From: Gillisia sp. UBA3175
GTDB taxonomy: Bacteria; Bacteroidota; Bacteroidia; Flavobacteriales; Flavobacteriaceae
NCBI GenBank assembly: GCA_002364325.1
Contig: DEXV01000003.1
Location: forward strand, 1,135,907 to 1,199,906
Direction: 5' to 3'
Length of the DNA: 64,000 nucleotides
Shown: piece after piece, positions 54,576-63,925 of the stretch
Numbering within the stretch: position 1 is the first letter of the stretch
Layout: each line of letters starts with the position of its first letter
The notes under the pieces: model-generated
What the model was told of the DNA's origin: nothing
Databases searched by the model: none
What the model saw: the letters and a program-made list of their open reading frames with translations, nothing else
Position numbers and translations under genes: made by a program

Positions 54576-54583
54576 TACATTTG
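54576..54583 (+). promoter_or_regulatory. candidate -7 promoter box for xerD
   Basis: TACATTTG matches TAnnTTTG and lies 69 bases before the xerD start codon. No good -33 element is seen at 19 bases upstream. Confidence 0.35.
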
Positions 54584-54652
54584 TTAAGAAAGTGTTATGC
54601 AAGCCTAAAGTATTGCCAATTGTAACACCAATTTTTGTTAATAACCTTTAGA

Positions 54653-55555
54653 ATGACCTGGAACCAAGCATTAGCAGACTATAAGACCTATTTGCTTCTT
54701 GAGAGAGGGCTATCCGAAAATTCAGTCCTAAATTATTGTCTGGATATTCAAAAACTTATTAACTATTTACAAGAGAATTCAATTGCAATTTCTCCTATTA
54801 AGGTTTCGGCCGAGATCCTTCAACAATTTATTTATGAAGTTGCTAAATCTTTAAATTCTAGATCTCAGTCAAGATTGATTTCAGGATTAAAAAGTTTTTT
54901 TAACTATTTGATCTTTGAAGAGTACCGAGAGCACAATCCTATGGAAATAATTGAGTCTCCAAAAATTGGAAGGAAACTTCCAGACGTTCTTTCTTTAGCA
55001 GAGATTGATAAAATGATCTTTCAAATAGATCTTACTTCGGCACAGGGCGAAAGAAATCGCGCAATAATGGAAACTTTATATGGCTGCGGACTTCGCGTTT
55101 CCGAATTGTTAGATCTTAAACTTTCAGACCTATTCTTCAAAGAAGGTTTCATCAAGGTAACAGGTAAGGGTGATAAGCAACGCTTTGTACCCGTGAGTGG
55201 AATAACTGAAAAATACATAACAGAATATATAGATAATTCAAGAGCTCAAGGACCTATTCGACCAAAATCTACAGATGTAGTATTTCTCAATAGACGCGGA
55301 AATTCATTAACTCGGGCAATGATCTTTACCATCGTTAGGAACCTTGGTAAACAAGCCAATGTTCAGAAAAAAATAAGTCCGCATACCTTCAGGCATTCCT
55401 TTGCTACTCATCTTTTAGAAAATGGCGCCGATCTGAGAGCGATACAGCTCATGTTAGGTCATGAAAGCATTACCACTACAGAAATCTATATGCATGTGGA
55501 TAAAAGTCAACTAAAAAAGGTGATAAACACCTTTCATCCACGCAGCAATTATTAA
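54653..55555 (+). CDS. xerD: site-specific tyrosine recombinase XerD
   Basis: A 300-residue recombinase that resolves chromosome dimers at dif. The start at 54653 (MTWNQALADYKTYLLLERGL) is preferred; a TTG 6 codons upstream is possible but less likely. The N-terminal SAM-like core-binding domain covers about 1-90. Catalytic residues are in YGCGLRVSELLDL (Arg, ~145), HTFRHSFATHLLENG (His and Arg, ~242-245) and LGHESITTTEIYMHV (His ~268, Tyr nucleophile ~277). The length fits XerD. Confidence 0.95.
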   Translation: MTWNQALADYKTYLLLERGLSENSVLNYCLDIQKLINYLQENSIAISPIKVSAEILQQFIYEVAKSLNSRSQSRLISGLKSFFNYLIFEEYREHNPMEIIESPKIGRKLPDVLSLAEIDKMIFQIDLTSAQGERNRAIMETLYGCGLRVSELLDLKLSDLFFKEGFIKVTGKGDKQRFVPVSGITEKYITEYIDNSRAQGPIRPKSTDVVFLNRRGNSLTRAMIFTIVRNLGKQANVQKKISPHTFRHSFATHLLENGADLRAIQLMLGHESITTTEIYMHVDKSQLKKVINTFHPRSNY

Positions 55556-55625
55556 TGTTTTGCTAAAGCGCTCCAATAATTTTTTAATGAGCTAATTGCT
55601 GACTAACTTCATGAAAATTTAAAAG

Positions 55626-56576
55626 ATGAAACATTTAAAATTTAAAAATGGGGATGAGATGCCTGCTATTGGATTAGGAACTTGGAAATCTGATAAAGGA
55701 GAAGTAGGAAAGGCGGTTAAAATAGCTATAGAAAATGGATACAGACATATAGATTGTGCTGCAGTTTATGGTAATGAAGCAGAAATAGGGGAAGCTTTAG
55801 CTGAAGTCTTAAAAGAAGGAAAAGTTAAGAGGGAAGATCTTTGGATCACATCTAAACTTTGGAACAATGCACATAAATCTGAAGATGTGATCCCAGCATT
55901 AAAAACTACACTAAAAGACCTACAACTGGATTATTTGGATCTATACCTAATTCACTGGCCAGTTGCATTTGAACCTAATGTAGCTTTTCCTGAAAAGGAT
56001 GAAGATTTCTTGTCTTTAGAAGAAGCACCAATCATAGAGACTTGGAATAAAATGCTTGAAGCTAAAGAAAAAGGACTTTCTAAACATGTGGGAGTTTCTA
56101 ATTTTAGCGCTAAAAAGTTAGAGGATCTTTTATCCGAAACCAAAGAAGGTCCGGAAGTAGATCAGGTAGAACTTCATCCCTATTTACAACAGGATAAATT
56201 GATTGAATTCTGTAGTAAGAATGATATCCATTTAACTGCCTATTCTCCCTTAGGCAGCGGTGATAGAACGGCTGACATGAAAGCAGAGAATGAACCATCC
56301 TTATTGGAAAACAAAACTATTAATAAAATTGCCAAGAAGCATGGAGCATCCCCTGCGCAGATAATAATTAACTGGAATACCTTACGAGGAACGGCCGTGA
56401 TACCAAAATCTACCAATGAAGGTAGAATTATAGAGAATTTAGAAAGTACCGGAGTAAAATTGAATGAAGAAGATCTTAAAGAAATTGCTTCTTTAGATGA
56501 ACATTTTAGATATGTTACCGGAGAATTCTTTGTAACCAAAGGAAATTCTTACAACGATATTTATGATGAAAAGTAG
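55626..56576 (+). CDS. aldo/keto reductase
   Basis: A 316-residue NADPH-dependent (alpha/beta)8-barrel. RHIDCAAVYGNEAEIGEAL near residue 40 contains the catalytic Asp and Tyr, LWITSKLWNNAHKSEDV near 75 the Lys, and YLIHWPVAFEP near 108 the His. VGVSNFSAKKLEDLL near 150 and VIPKSTNEGRIIENL near 260 are the cofactor-side motifs. It is close in look to bacterial AKR5-type reductases; substrates are carbonyl compounds and not predictable. It ends at a strong terminator. Confidence 0.93.
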   Translation: MKHLKFKNGDEMPAIGLGTWKSDKGEVGKAVKIAIENGYRHIDCAAVYGNEAEIGEALAEVLKEGKVKREDLWITSKLWNNAHKSEDVIPALKTTLKDLQLDYLDLYLIHWPVAFEPNVAFPEKDEDFLSLEEAPIIETWNKMLEAKEKGLSKHVGVSNFSAKKLEDLLSETKEGPEVDQVELHPYLQQDKLIEFCSKNDIHLTAYSPLGSGDRTADMKAENEPSLLENKTINKIAKKHGASPAQIIINWNTLRGTAVIPKSTNEGRIIENLESTGVKLNEEDLKEIASLDEHFRYVTGEFFVTKGNSYNDIYDEK

Positions 56577-56590
56577 ATGAAGATCTAACA

Positions 56591-56638
56591 TACATAAACA
56601 AAAAGATCCCGCGATTGCGGGATCTTTTTGTTTATGTA
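56591..56638. terminator. bidirectional terminator with a 22-bp perfect stem
   Basis: The left arm (56591-56612, ending AAAAAGATCCCGC) and right arm (56617-56638, beginning GCGGGATCTTTTT) are perfectly complementary with loop GATT. It ends the aldo/keto reductase gene on plus and RNase Y on minus. Confidence 0.9.
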
Positions 56639-56648
56639 TACTTTGAAC

Positions 56649-58214
56649 TTATTTAGCAATATTCACTGCTCGTGTTTCTCTAATAACAGTAACCTTTACT
56701 TGTCCTGGATAGGTCATATCTGTTTGGATCTTTTGAGAGATCTCGAAAGAAAGATTAGATGCTTTATCATCTGTCACTTTATCACTTTCCACTATGACCC
56801 TTAATTCTCTACCAGCCTGAATTGCATAGGCTTTCTTAACTCCGCCAAAACCAAAAGCAATTTCCTCAAGATCTTTTAAACGTTGTATATAAGAATCTAA
56901 TACTTGTCTTCTTGCTCCAGGACGCGCACCACTTATAGCATCACAAACCTGAACGATAGGAGATAATAAAGAATTCATTTCAATTTCATCGTGGTGAGCT
57001 CCAATAGCGTTACACACTTCTGGCTTTTCACCATATTTCTCTGCCCATTGCATTCCCAGTATCGCATGCGGCACCTCAGTCTCTGTATCTGGAACTTTTC
57101 CGATATCATGAAGCAATCCGGCACGTTTTGCTAGTTTTGGATTTAAACCAAGCTCTGAGGCCATTACTCCACATAACTTAGCCACTTCTCTAGAGTGATG
57201 CAATAAATTTTGCCCGTAAGAAGAACGATATTTCATTCTCCCTACTATCTTGATCAATTCTGGATGCAATCCGTGGATACCTAGATCTATAACAGTACGT
57301 TTTCCTATATCGATAATTTCCTCATCGATCATCTTTTTGGTCTTCTTCACCACTTCTTCAATTCTAGCAGGGTGAATTCTACCGTCAGTAACCAATTTGT
57401 GAAGCGATAAACGCGCTATCTCTCTTCTAACGGTATCAAAACAAGAAAGGATAATTGCTTCAGGAGTATCATCTACAATGATCTCTACTCCCGTTGCCGC
57501 CTCTAGCGCTCTAATATTCCTACCTTCTCTACCAATAATTCTACCTTTTACATCGTCACTTTCTAAATTAAATACAGAAACACAATTCTCTATCGCTTCC
57601 TCTGTACCAATTCTTTGGATGGTGGTAATAATGATCTTCTTAGCTTCTTGTTGTGCTGTTAATTTTGCCTCTTCAATAGTGTCTTGGATCATCGCCATGG
57701 CATCAGCCTTAGCGGTATCTCTTAAAGTTTCGGTAAGTTGTGCTTTTGCATCCTGTGCAGAAAGACCAGATATTACTTCCAATTGCTGAATTTGACTATG
57801 GTGTAATTTATCTATATCTTGCTTTTTCTTTTCTAAATAATCATTTCGGTGTTCATAATCCAGCATTTTATCTTCCAAGTCCTTGTTCAAGTTCTTATTC
57901 TTGGCAAGTTCACTTGAAAGTTGAGATTCCTTATCACGAGCTCTTTTTTCAGAATCCTGAATTTTCTTATCTCTGGATAAGATCACCTTTTCATGTTCAG
58001 ATTTAAGTTCTATAAATTTTTCCTTTGCCTGTAGAATTTTATCTTTTTTAATATTCTCGGCTTCCGTCTTTGCTTCTCTTAATATAGTTGCAGCACTCTT
58101 TTTAGCTCCCTTTACTATTTTTGAAGCATTTGTTTTCTCGAGATATTTGGCTATTGCAAAACCAATTGCAAGTCCAACTATCACGGCAACTATTATCATA
58201 ATTATTGATTCCAT
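56649..58214 (-). CDS. rny: ribonuclease Y
   Basis: A 521-residue membrane-anchored endoribonuclease that starts bulk mRNA decay. Residues 5-23 form a membrane helix ([20 protein letters not shown]). A long coiled coil covers about 30-210. The KH domain follows, with [25 protein letters not shown] near 225. The HD phosphohydrolase domain has [20 protein letters not shown] near 365 and [15 protein letters not shown] near 405, and ends with [18 protein letters not shown]. The family call is firm. It lies 200 bp beyond zapA, and a 6S-like RNA sits between them. Confidence 0.97.
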   Translation of the reverse strand: MESIIMIIVAVIVGLAIGFAIAKYLEKTNASKIVKGAKKSAATILREAKTEAENIKKDKILQAKEKFIELKSEHEKVILSRDKKIQDSEKRARDKESQLSSELAKNKNLNKDLEDKMLDYEHRNDYLEKKKQDIDKLHHSQIQQLEVISGLSAQDAKAQLTETLRDTAKADAMAMIQDTIEEAKLTAQQEAKKIIITTIQRIGTEEAIENCVSVFNLESDDVKGRIIGREGRNIRALEAATGVEIIVDDTPEAIILSCFDTVRREIARLSLHKLVTDGRIHPARIEEVVKKTKKMIDEEIIDIGKRTVIDLGIHGLHPELIKIVGRMKYRSSYGQNLLHHSREVAKLCGVMASELGLNPKLAKRAGLLHDIGKVPDTETEVPHAILGMQWAEKYGEKPEVCNAIGAHHDEIEMNSLLSPIVQVCDAISGARPGARRQVLDSYIQRLKDLEEIAFGFGGVKKAYAIQAGRELRVIVESDKVTDDKASNLSFEISQKIQTDMTYPGQVKVTVIRETRAVNIAK

Positions 58215-58231
58215 ATATTTAATTTAATTGT

Positions 58232-58405
58232 ATAAAAAAGCCTGTACTAGATCAAGTTTTGTATAAACTCCTTAAAATAAGTATAGGGCTAACAAGCTGA
58301 TCAAGTATCCGCTCTAAGACGGCACGCTTTTACAACTAAAACTCACCCTTTTTAAAGAAATCGTGTTGAGTTTATCAAATTTATCACTAATACAGGCAGT
58401 AAACC
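58232..58405 (-). ncRNA. 6S-like RNA (candidate 6S-Flavo)
   Basis: The gap between zapA and rny is not coding but structured. On the minus strand GCCTGTATTAG (58397-58387) can pair with CTAGTACAGGC (58250-58240), an 11-bp closing stem with one G-U pair, and a U-run follows at 58239-58234. Inside, AAACTCA pairs with TGAGTTT. A large closing stem, internal bubble and terminal U-run next to zapA fit 6S RNA, which binds RNA polymerase. I matched the layout and position, not a covariance model; ends are approximate. Confidence 0.6.
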
Positions 58406-58424
58406 TTATTGTATCTAGAAAGAA

Positions 58425-58718
58425 CTAATTAGCTAAGTGCTCTTGAAGAAGATTATTAAGCGATTTTAATTTATCTTCTACCAGCTGTACTTCGCTAGAA
58501 TTATCTATACTTTTTTGCTCTGTTTGGGCTGCAAATTGCAAAGCACACATTGCTAATACATCCTGCTTATCCCTTACAGCATAACTTTGCTCAAATTGCT
58601 TAATCATAGCTTCAATCTTCTTTGCTGCTTTTCGTAATCCCTCTTCCTGCTCAGCCTCGATGGTAAGTGGGTATACTCTATCTGCAATAGATATCTTTAT
58701 TTTAAGCTTTTCGGACAT
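58425..58718 (-). CDS. zapA: cell division protein ZapA
   Basis: A 97-residue cytoplasmic protein that stabilises FtsZ bundles. The N-terminal globular part has KIKISIADRVYPLTIEAEQEEGLRKAAKKIE at residues 6-36, of which the EEGLRKAAKKIEAMI run is the family signature; a coiled coil follows with SYAVRDKQDVLAMCALQFAA. Length is typical. A coiled-coil protein gene ends 8 bp upstream of it, and a 6S-like RNA follows, so the transcript probably carries a small division module. Confidence 0.9.
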   Translation of the reverse strand: MSEKLKIKISIADRVYPLTIEAEQEEGLRKAAKKIEAMIKQFEQSYAVRDKQDVLAMCALQFAAQTEQKSIDNSSEVQLVEDKLKSLNNLLQEHLAN

Positions 58719-58726
58719 TTATAAAT

Positions 58727-59017
58727 TTATTCTGAAAGTTGAACAATACATTGATCAATTTCCCGTATTAAACCGTTTATTTTGAGCTTGGTCTCTTTCT
58801 TGTAATCATTACTGCCTAGCATCGCGTTGGCGGCTTTTAGAGTCTGGATCCGGTTCTCTGAATTTTTAACCTCTTCGGTTAGTCTTTCATTTTCCAGTTT
58901 TAAAGTTTCTAATTCTTCTTGAAAAGAAAGTTGCGATTGTTTTACCACCTCATATTTATGAAGCAATTTGCTAATCCTATTTTCAAGGTTATCAACTATT
59001 TCCGTTAAATCACTCAT
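58727..59017 (-). CDS. coiled-coil protein, ZapB-like by position
   Basis: A 96-residue protein, almost wholly coiled coil, with heptads through VDNLENRISKLLHKYEVV and LETLKLENERLTEEVKN. It has no signal peptide or membrane helix. The sequence begins MSDLTEIVDNLENRISKLL. It lies 8 bp upstream of zapA. In Bacteria with ZapB the two proteins work together at the Z-ring; here the link is by position and coiled-coil shape, not by recognised family. It is the first gene of the unit, 27 bp from a promoter box. Confidence 0.7.
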   Translation of the reverse strand: MSDLTEIVDNLENRISKLLHKYEVVKQSQLSFQEELETLKLENERLTEEVKNSENRIQTLKAANAMLGSNDYKKETKLKINGLIREIDQCIVQLSE

Positions 59018-59044
59018 AAAAGCTCAACGTGCTACTTATATTCA

Positions 59045-59075
59045 CAAAGTTAACATACCGCTTGAAATTTCCCAA
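59045..59075 (-). promoter_or_regulatory. promoter of the coiled-coil/zapA unit
   Basis: The minus strand reads TTG (59075-59073), then 20 bases, then TAACTTTG (59052-59045). Both elements fit the Bacteroidota consensus with normal spacing. Confidence 0.5.
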
Positions 59076-59198
59076 TACTTTTAAATCTATTTTCAATTTC
59101 CTTTAAAATTAGTCTAAGTTACAATATACCAAAGCATTAATTAGTTCTTAAAGTTTATTTATATTTATAACCCCTTAAAATTGAAGTTTTATATGAGC

Positions 59199-60887
59199 AT
59201 GAAGAAGGTCCTTAGCATCGCATTATCCCTTTTTACAACTGTTATATTTGCACAATCCAATATCCCAACAGATTTTTTTAAAAATCCGTTGAATGTAGAT
59301 ATAGTTCTAGCCGGAACCTTTGGAGAACTTCGCTCCAACCATTTTCATAGCGGTATGGATATAAAAACCCAGCAAAGAGAAGGACTGCCTGTTCTAGCAG
59401 CTGGAAATGGTTATATTTCCAGAATAAACATTCAACATTATGGCTATGGAAAAGCCCTTTACATTCAGCATCCAAACGGTTATACAACCGTATATGGCCA
59501 TTTAAAAAAATTCTCTCCAGAAATTGAAGCTTATATAAAGAAACTGCAATATGCTCAGGAAACTTACGAAATTGAACTTTTTCCTAAAGCCGATGAACTT
59601 AAAGTGAATGTAGGCGATCTTGTAGCGTTTAGCGGAAATACTGGCGGAAGCGGTGGCCCACACTTACATTTTGAAATAAGAGACGGTTTACAGCGTCCTA
59701 TGAACCCAAATCTATTTGGAATAAGCGTAAAAGATACTCAAGCTCCAACAATCCATAGTATGTGGGTTTATCCCATTGGAGAAGAAGCCCATGTTAATGG
59801 TTCTGGAGAAAGACAAAGAGTGAAACTTATTCCACTAAAAGATGGCTCTTTTAAAGCAGATGAGTTAAATGCTTGTGGCGAGATCGCTTTTGGTGTGAAC
59901 ACTACAGATAAATTAGATGGCGCAGCTAATAACAATGGGATCTATCAAATTGACGCTAATCTGAATGGAGATCCTGTTCTTCAGCTGAACTTCGATCGTT
60001 TTTCTTTTGATGAAACTAGAAATCTAAATCAACTTATAGATTATGAGTATTTCAGCAATAATAACTCTCGAATTACAAGATTATACGTTTTACCAAGAAA
60101 CCCTTTAAGTGTTTATAAAGATGCAGTAGATAATGGTATTCTTAACATTCAAGATAGCTTATCCTACATGTATACTGTAAATGTGAAGGATTATGCAGGA
60201 AATGAGCGCATTATAAGAGTACCAATTAAAGGGAAGCAAATAAGCATGAAGCCCTCCAAACCAATTACTGAGACTAATTATTTTGTAAATGCCAATAATG
60301 CTTTTAATATAGAAGAAAATGGCATTGATATTTATATCCCCAAGGGAAGCCTTTATGAAGATACTTATTTAGACGTTTCTTTTAAAGGAGATACCATTTA
60401 TTTTCACAAGGATAATACACCAATTCATACTAATATTACTCTAGGTTTTGATGTTAGCAAATATAGTGCAGAGGATAAAGAGAAAATGTTTATAGCTCGT
60501 CTAGGATACCGCGGAAGACCTAGTTATAATAACACCACAAAAAAAGGAGATCGGTTTACAACGGGCATTCGCACTTTTGGCGATTATACTTTGGTGGCAG
60601 ATATTAAGCCACCTTCCATATCTCCAGTCAATTTTAAGGATGGCCAATGGATCTCGAGCAATGAGGATATAAAACTTAGAATTACAGACGATCTTTCTGG
60701 AATAAATAGTTACCGGGCAACGGTAAATGGTAAATTCATTCTTATGGAATATGAGTATAAGAATAACACCTTAACTCATAACTTTAGCGATGCAGTTTTA
60801 ACCGAAACGGAAAATCATTTAAAACTGATTGTAACAGATAATGTTGGAAACGCTAAGACTTATGAGGCCACTTTCTTTAAAAAGTAA
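59199..60887 (+). CDS. M23 family metallopeptidase, exported
   Basis: A 562-residue protein. The ATG at 59199 (MKKVLSIALSLFTTVIFAQS) gives a clean signal peptide; ATG 59193 and TTG 59181 are alternatives. The M23 (LytM-like) domain covers about 25-185, with the zinc ligands in NHFHSGMDIKTQ (His, Asp) and GGPHLHFEIRDGL (HxH). About 370 residues of beta-sandwich follow, ending GINSYRATVNGKFILMEYEY and LIVTDNVGNAKTYEATF, an Ig-like tail. It is probably a cell-wall endopeptidase or its inactive scaffold partner; the key residues are all kept. Confidence 0.9.
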   Translation: MKKVLSIALSLFTTVIFAQSNIPTDFFKNPLNVDIVLAGTFGELRSNHFHSGMDIKTQQREGLPVLAAGNGYISRINIQHYGYGKALYIQHPNGYTTVYGHLKKFSPEIEAYIKKLQYAQETYEIELFPKADELKVNVGDLVAFSGNTGGSGGPHLHFEIRDGLQRPMNPNLFGISVKDTQAPTIHSMWVYPIGEEAHVNGSGERQRVKLIPLKDGSFKADELNACGEIAFGVNTTDKLDGAANNNGIYQIDANLNGDPVLQLNFDRFSFDETRNLNQLIDYEYFSNNNSRITRLYVLPRNPLSVYKDAVDNGILNIQDSLSYMYTVNVKDYAGNERIIRVPIKGKQISMKPSKPITETNYFVNANNAFNIEENGIDIYIPKGSLYEDTYLDVSFKGDTIYFHKDNTPIHTNITLGFDVSKYSAEDKEKMFIARLGYRGRPSYNNTTKKGDRFTTGIRTFGDYTLVADIKPPSISPVNFKDGQWISSNEDIKLRITDDLSGINSYRATVNGKFILMEYEYKNNTLTHNFSDAVLTETENHLKLIVTDNVGNAKTYEATFFKK

Positions 60888-60895
60888 AGGATATT

Positions 60896-62044
60896 TTAAG
60901 CATCTATAAATTCGGTTAAGGTATCGATCACATAATCCAAGTCTTCTTTGGTGTTATATCTTGAAAAAGAGAATCGCAAAGAAGGCTTTTTCATATCTTC
61001 TTCGGAAAGAAAGGCTGATAGTACATGAGAACCCTTGTCACTTCCACTTTGGCAAGCAGATCCTTTAGAGCAAGCGATACCTTTAAGATCTAATTGAAAC
61101 AACAGCATCAAAGCTTTTTCAGCAGTAATAGGCAAACAAATGTTCACCAAAGTATAGGTGCTTTTAGTTGTATCTCGGCAGTTCCCATTAAATTTAACTC
61201 CCGGAATCTTTTCTTCCAATTGTTCTATAAAATAAGTTTTAAGAGAGGTGATATACTTTCTTTCCTCATCAAGATTGGCATAAGCAAGTTTAAAAGCTTC
61301 CTCAAGACCCACAATATTATGTACACTCTCGGTTCCAGCACGATTGCCTCGCTCCTGCTCTCCTCCAAATATCAAAGGTTTTAAGCCGCTATTCTTTCTT
61401 ATAAATGCAAAACCAACTCCTTTCGGTCCGTGAAATTTATGAGCGCTAACTGCTGTAAAATCTACTGAAGTTTTTTGAAGATCCAACTCATAATGTCCGA
61501 TAGATTGTACTGCATCACAATGAAATAAAGCCTGATTGGCCTTACATAATTGCCCAACTTTATTAATATCTAGCAAATTCCCTATCTCGTTGTTCACGTG
61601 CATAAGACTCACCAAAGTTTTAAGCTTTCCTTCTGCTAATAATTGCTCTAGATGATCAAGATCTACTTGTCCATTTTCATCCAGATTTACATAGGAAACT
61701 TCAACATTGTAACATTCTTCTAATTGATTAACCGTATAAAGAACGGCATGATGTTCTATTTTAGAAGTGATAATTCTTTTTACTCCAAGATCTCTAACAG
61801 CCGAATTGAGGGCTAAGTTATCGGCTTCGGTTCCGCCAGAAGTAAAGATAATTTCAGCAGCAGAAACATTAAGTTGATTGGCAATCGATTTTCTTGCATT
61901 CTCAATTAAAGATTTAGATGACCTTCCATAACTATGTGTAGAAGAAGGATTTCCGTAAAAATCTCTCATTACACTTGTTATTTTATCTATAACTTCGTCA
62001 CGCATTTGCGTGGTTGCTGCACTATCTAAATATACTTTTCTCAT
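60896..62044 (-). CDS. cysteine desulfurase (IscS/NifS-type)
   Basis: A 382-residue PLP enzyme that takes sulfur from cysteine for iron-sulfur clusters or tRNA thiolation. The start at 62044 (MRKVYLDSAATTQMRDEV) is preferred over one three codons upstream. The PLP Lys is in FTAVSAHKFHGPKGVGFAFI near residue 202, NEIGNLLDI near 152 contacts the substrate, and the catalytic Cys loop is GIACSKGSACQSGSDKGSHVL near 328. The loop pattern fits the IscS/NifS class. No iscU or sufE is near it. Its stop is 8 bp from the M23 stop. Confidence 0.93.
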   Translation of the reverse strand: MRKVYLDSAATTQMRDEVIDKITSVMRDFYGNPSSTHSYGRSSKSLIENARKSIANQLNVSAAEIIFTSGGTEADNLALNSAVRDLGVKRIITSKIEHHAVLYTVNQLEECYNVEVSYVNLDENGQVDLDHLEQLLAEGKLKTLVSLMHVNNEIGNLLDINKVGQLCKANQALFHCDAVQSIGHYELDLQKTSVDFTAVSAHKFHGPKGVGFAFIRKNSGLKPLIFGGEQERGNRAGTESVHNIVGLEEAFKLAYANLDEERKYITSLKTYFIEQLEEKIPGVKFNGNCRDTTKSTYTLVNICLPITAEKALMLLFQLDLKGIACSKGSACQSGSDKGSHVLSAFLSEEDMKKPSLRFSFSRYNTKEDLDYVIDTLTEFIDA

Positions 62045-62050
62045 GGAGCA

Positions 62051-62058
62051 CAAAAATA
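62051..62058 (-). promoter_or_regulatory. candidate -7 promoter box for the cysteine desulfurase
   Basis: The minus strand reads TATTTTTG (TAnnTTTG) 7 bases before the start, implying a nearly leaderless transcript. Confidence 0.35.
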
Positions 62059-62108
62059 AAAGAAATAAAATTGTTTTAAGGATGCTCTGCTATAAAATAC
62101 TAATGCTT

Positions 62109-62116
62109 TATTTTTG
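62109..62116 (+). promoter_or_regulatory. candidate -7 promoter box for the 62132 lipoprotein
   Basis: TATTTTTG (TAnnTTTG), with TCTG 19 bases upstream near 62086-62089 as a close -33 match; it lies 15 bases before the start codon. Confidence 0.45.
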
Positions 62117-62131
62117 TTGAAAACAAAAACA

Positions 62132-63079
62132 ATGCGCAACATTTTTTATATAACTTTTTTATTAATTGTTTTTTCCTCTTGTAATGATGGAGATATTATT
62201 ATAAATAATTTCGAATTTGAAGATGCAAGTATTAAAAGTTGCGGCAAAAATGGCAGACCCAAGGTCTTTTTTAAAATTAATACAGAGAATGTTTTTGAAT
62301 CTATATCACTAGTCACTAATAATACAGCAATTAGCGATTCGGCTAGTATTTTAACTACTAATATAGAAAATGTGATTCGTTTTGATCTGGACAACATAAA
62401 TAAAATAAACTATCGCGTTTACGACGGTACAATTACCAGTGATTATTTTTGTAATTCCCTACCGCCAAGTACCCCAAAAGTTATCCAAGAATTTATTAGT
62501 GTTGGCGGAACCGTAGTAATCACTACCGAGACTGCAACTGCAAATGAAACAGATACAGATGGAGATGGTGTACCAAACAATGAGGAGGAGCCTGGTGATA
62601 CCGATGACGATGGAATATTAAACATAAACGACATTGATGATGATGGGGATAATGTGCTAACTAAAGTTGAAATCACTAATGGGAGTGGCGATGAAGTAAA
62701 TGCAGCTGGGGATCGTGATACCGATCAAGATGGAATACCAAATTATTTAGACGACGATGATGATGGTGATGGTAAATTAACCAAATTTGAAGTTCAAGAG
62801 GCAGATCAACTACCTACAGACGCCGAAAATATCGAAAATGAACTAGCTTTTTATTTAGATAGAACCAAAACAAATGCTTTAAGTGAGGTTACCGCAACTA
62901 TTCAAAATAAGATAGATACAAAATATAGATCTTTTATCACTATTCAAAATTTAAAACTTCAGAATCAGGATGGAAGTGGTGAAGAGATCTCTTTTAGTTC
63001 TTATGAATTTGGAGAGTTTTTATCTAATACTGTAAAAATAGTTATTCCATCAAATAATACTACTCCAGAAGAAAATTAG
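62132..63079 (+). CDS. acidic calcium-binding-repeat lipoprotein
   Basis: A 315-residue lipoprotein; the start at 62132 gives MRNIFYITFLLIVFSSC with lipobox. An upstream ATG/TTG at 62114 would put charged residues in front and is less likely. Residues 20-135 form an unnamed domain. Residues about 135-220 hold DxDxDG-type calcium loops (TDTDGDGVPNNEEE, DTDDDGILN, DIDDDGDN, DRDTDQDGIPNYLDDDDDGDG), as in thrombospondin type 3 and dockerin-like repeats. A C-terminal domain of about 90 residues follows. The function is unknown. Its stop overlaps the convergent Smr gene by 4 bp. Confidence 0.8.
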   Translation: MRNIFYITFLLIVFSSCNDGDIIINNFEFEDASIKSCGKNGRPKVFFKINTENVFESISLVTNNTAISDSASILTTNIENVIRFDLDNINKINYRVYDGTITSDYFCNSLPPSTPKVIQEFISVGGTVVITTETATANETDTDGDGVPNNEEEPGDTDDDGILNINDIDDDGDNVLTKVEITNGSGDEVNAAGDRDTDQDGIPNYLDDDDDGDGKLTKFEVQEADQLPTDAENIENELAFYLDRTKTNALSEVTATIQNKIDTKYRSFITIQNLKLQNQDGSGEEISFSSYEFGEFLSNTVKIVIPSNNTTPEEN

Positions 63080-63627
63080 GAATTCTGAAAGATATATACC
63101 TCTGTGGCACCAACTCCATATTTCTGGAAATTGGCATCGTAAAACTTGAGATTATCATATCGGCTCAACAAGTAATCCAGTTCTGCTTTTAAAACTCCTT
63201 CTCCTACCCCGTGAATAAAAACTATTTTGGGTAATCTTTTGCGCACCGCAAATTCAATTTGCCGTTTAGCTGTTTCTAATTGCAGGTTAAGAATTTCATA
63301 GTTGCTCATTCCTCCAAAGGAATTTACAAGTTTTTCTATATGAAGATCTACTTCCATTGGCGGCGCATTTCGCTCTTTGGGTTTCACTTTTAAAGATTTA
63401 GATCTTTTTTCAGGTTGCTTCTCCTTGATAACTTCTTCAAAAGAAACGTTTTGAGAAGCGATCATTCTACTCTGTTCTTCTTCAATTTTAACCAGTTCTG
63501 AAGGATCAAAATTTAATAGAAAACCCTCAGTTGTTTCGATGTATACTGAATTGCCATCTATTTTGACAACCCTTCCTTGAAGCGCATCATCTAAAACTTC
63601 TACCTTATCATTCACTTCAAAATTCAT
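63076..63627 (-). CDS. Smr domain protein (MutS2-like C-terminus)
   Basis: A 183-residue protein. Residues 1-50 look like a KOW/SH3-like beta-barrel (VNDKVEVLDDALQGRVVKI). A Lys-rich linker follows, and the Smr domain spans about 95-180, with DLHIEKLVNSFGGMSNYEIL and IVFIHGVGEGVLKAELDYLL, the latter containing the HGxG motif. Smr domains nick or bind nucleic acid; small Bacteroidota proteins of this type are mostly unstudied. It follows a small membrane gene by 2 bp and overlaps the lipoprotein stop by 4 bp on the opposite strand. Confidence 0.85.
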   Translation of the reverse strand: MNFEVNDKVEVLDDALQGRVVKIDGNSVYIETTEGFLLNFDPSELVKIEEEQSRMIASQNVSFEEVIKEKQPEKRSKSLKVKPKERNAPPMEVDLHIEKLVNSFGGMSNYEILNLQLETAKRQIEFAVRKRLPKIVFIHGVGEGVLKAELDYLLSRYDNLKFYDANFQKYGVGATEVYIFQNS

Positions 63628-63629
63628 AT

Positions 63630-63839
63630 CTAACTATTTTCTTGATCTGTAGGATCTTCTTCATCTTCCTTATTCTCTACCCAAAAATTTGATGCTCTAT
63701 ATAAGCCGAACATAATTACAACTAATCCAATAATCTGTAAATATTTGTTTCTTTCTTCCCCGGTTATGGAGTAGATGAGCATTCCACCACCAACAATTAT
63801 TAAAAAAGTATTGATAAGCTGGCCGTATTTTTTATTCAT
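63630..63839 (-). CDS. small two-helix membrane protein
   Basis: A 69-residue protein with two hydrophobic helices (about 9-24 and 32-47) and an acidic C-terminal tail (ENKEDEEDPTDQENS). The start is MNKKYGQLINTFLIIVGG. It is 2 bp upstream of the Smr gene on the same strand, so the two are co-transcribed. I do not recognise the family. The acidic end suggests a cytoplasmic contact. Confidence 0.65.
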   Translation of the reverse strand: MNKKYGQLINTFLIIVGGGMLIYSITGEERNKYLQIIGLVVIMFGLYRASNFWVENKEDEEDPTDQENS

Positions 63840-63925
63840 AAACTGCTGATTTGTAACACTTAAAAAATTAAAAACGTCACTTTTATAAAAATTAATGTCT
63901 TATTTTTAAGGAAATTGAATGCTTT

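Noticed and set aside
54653..55555. Tyrosine recombinase as integrase of a mobile element
   Set aside because: Length and motifs fit XerD, and no attachment repeats, phage or conjugation genes lie nearby.
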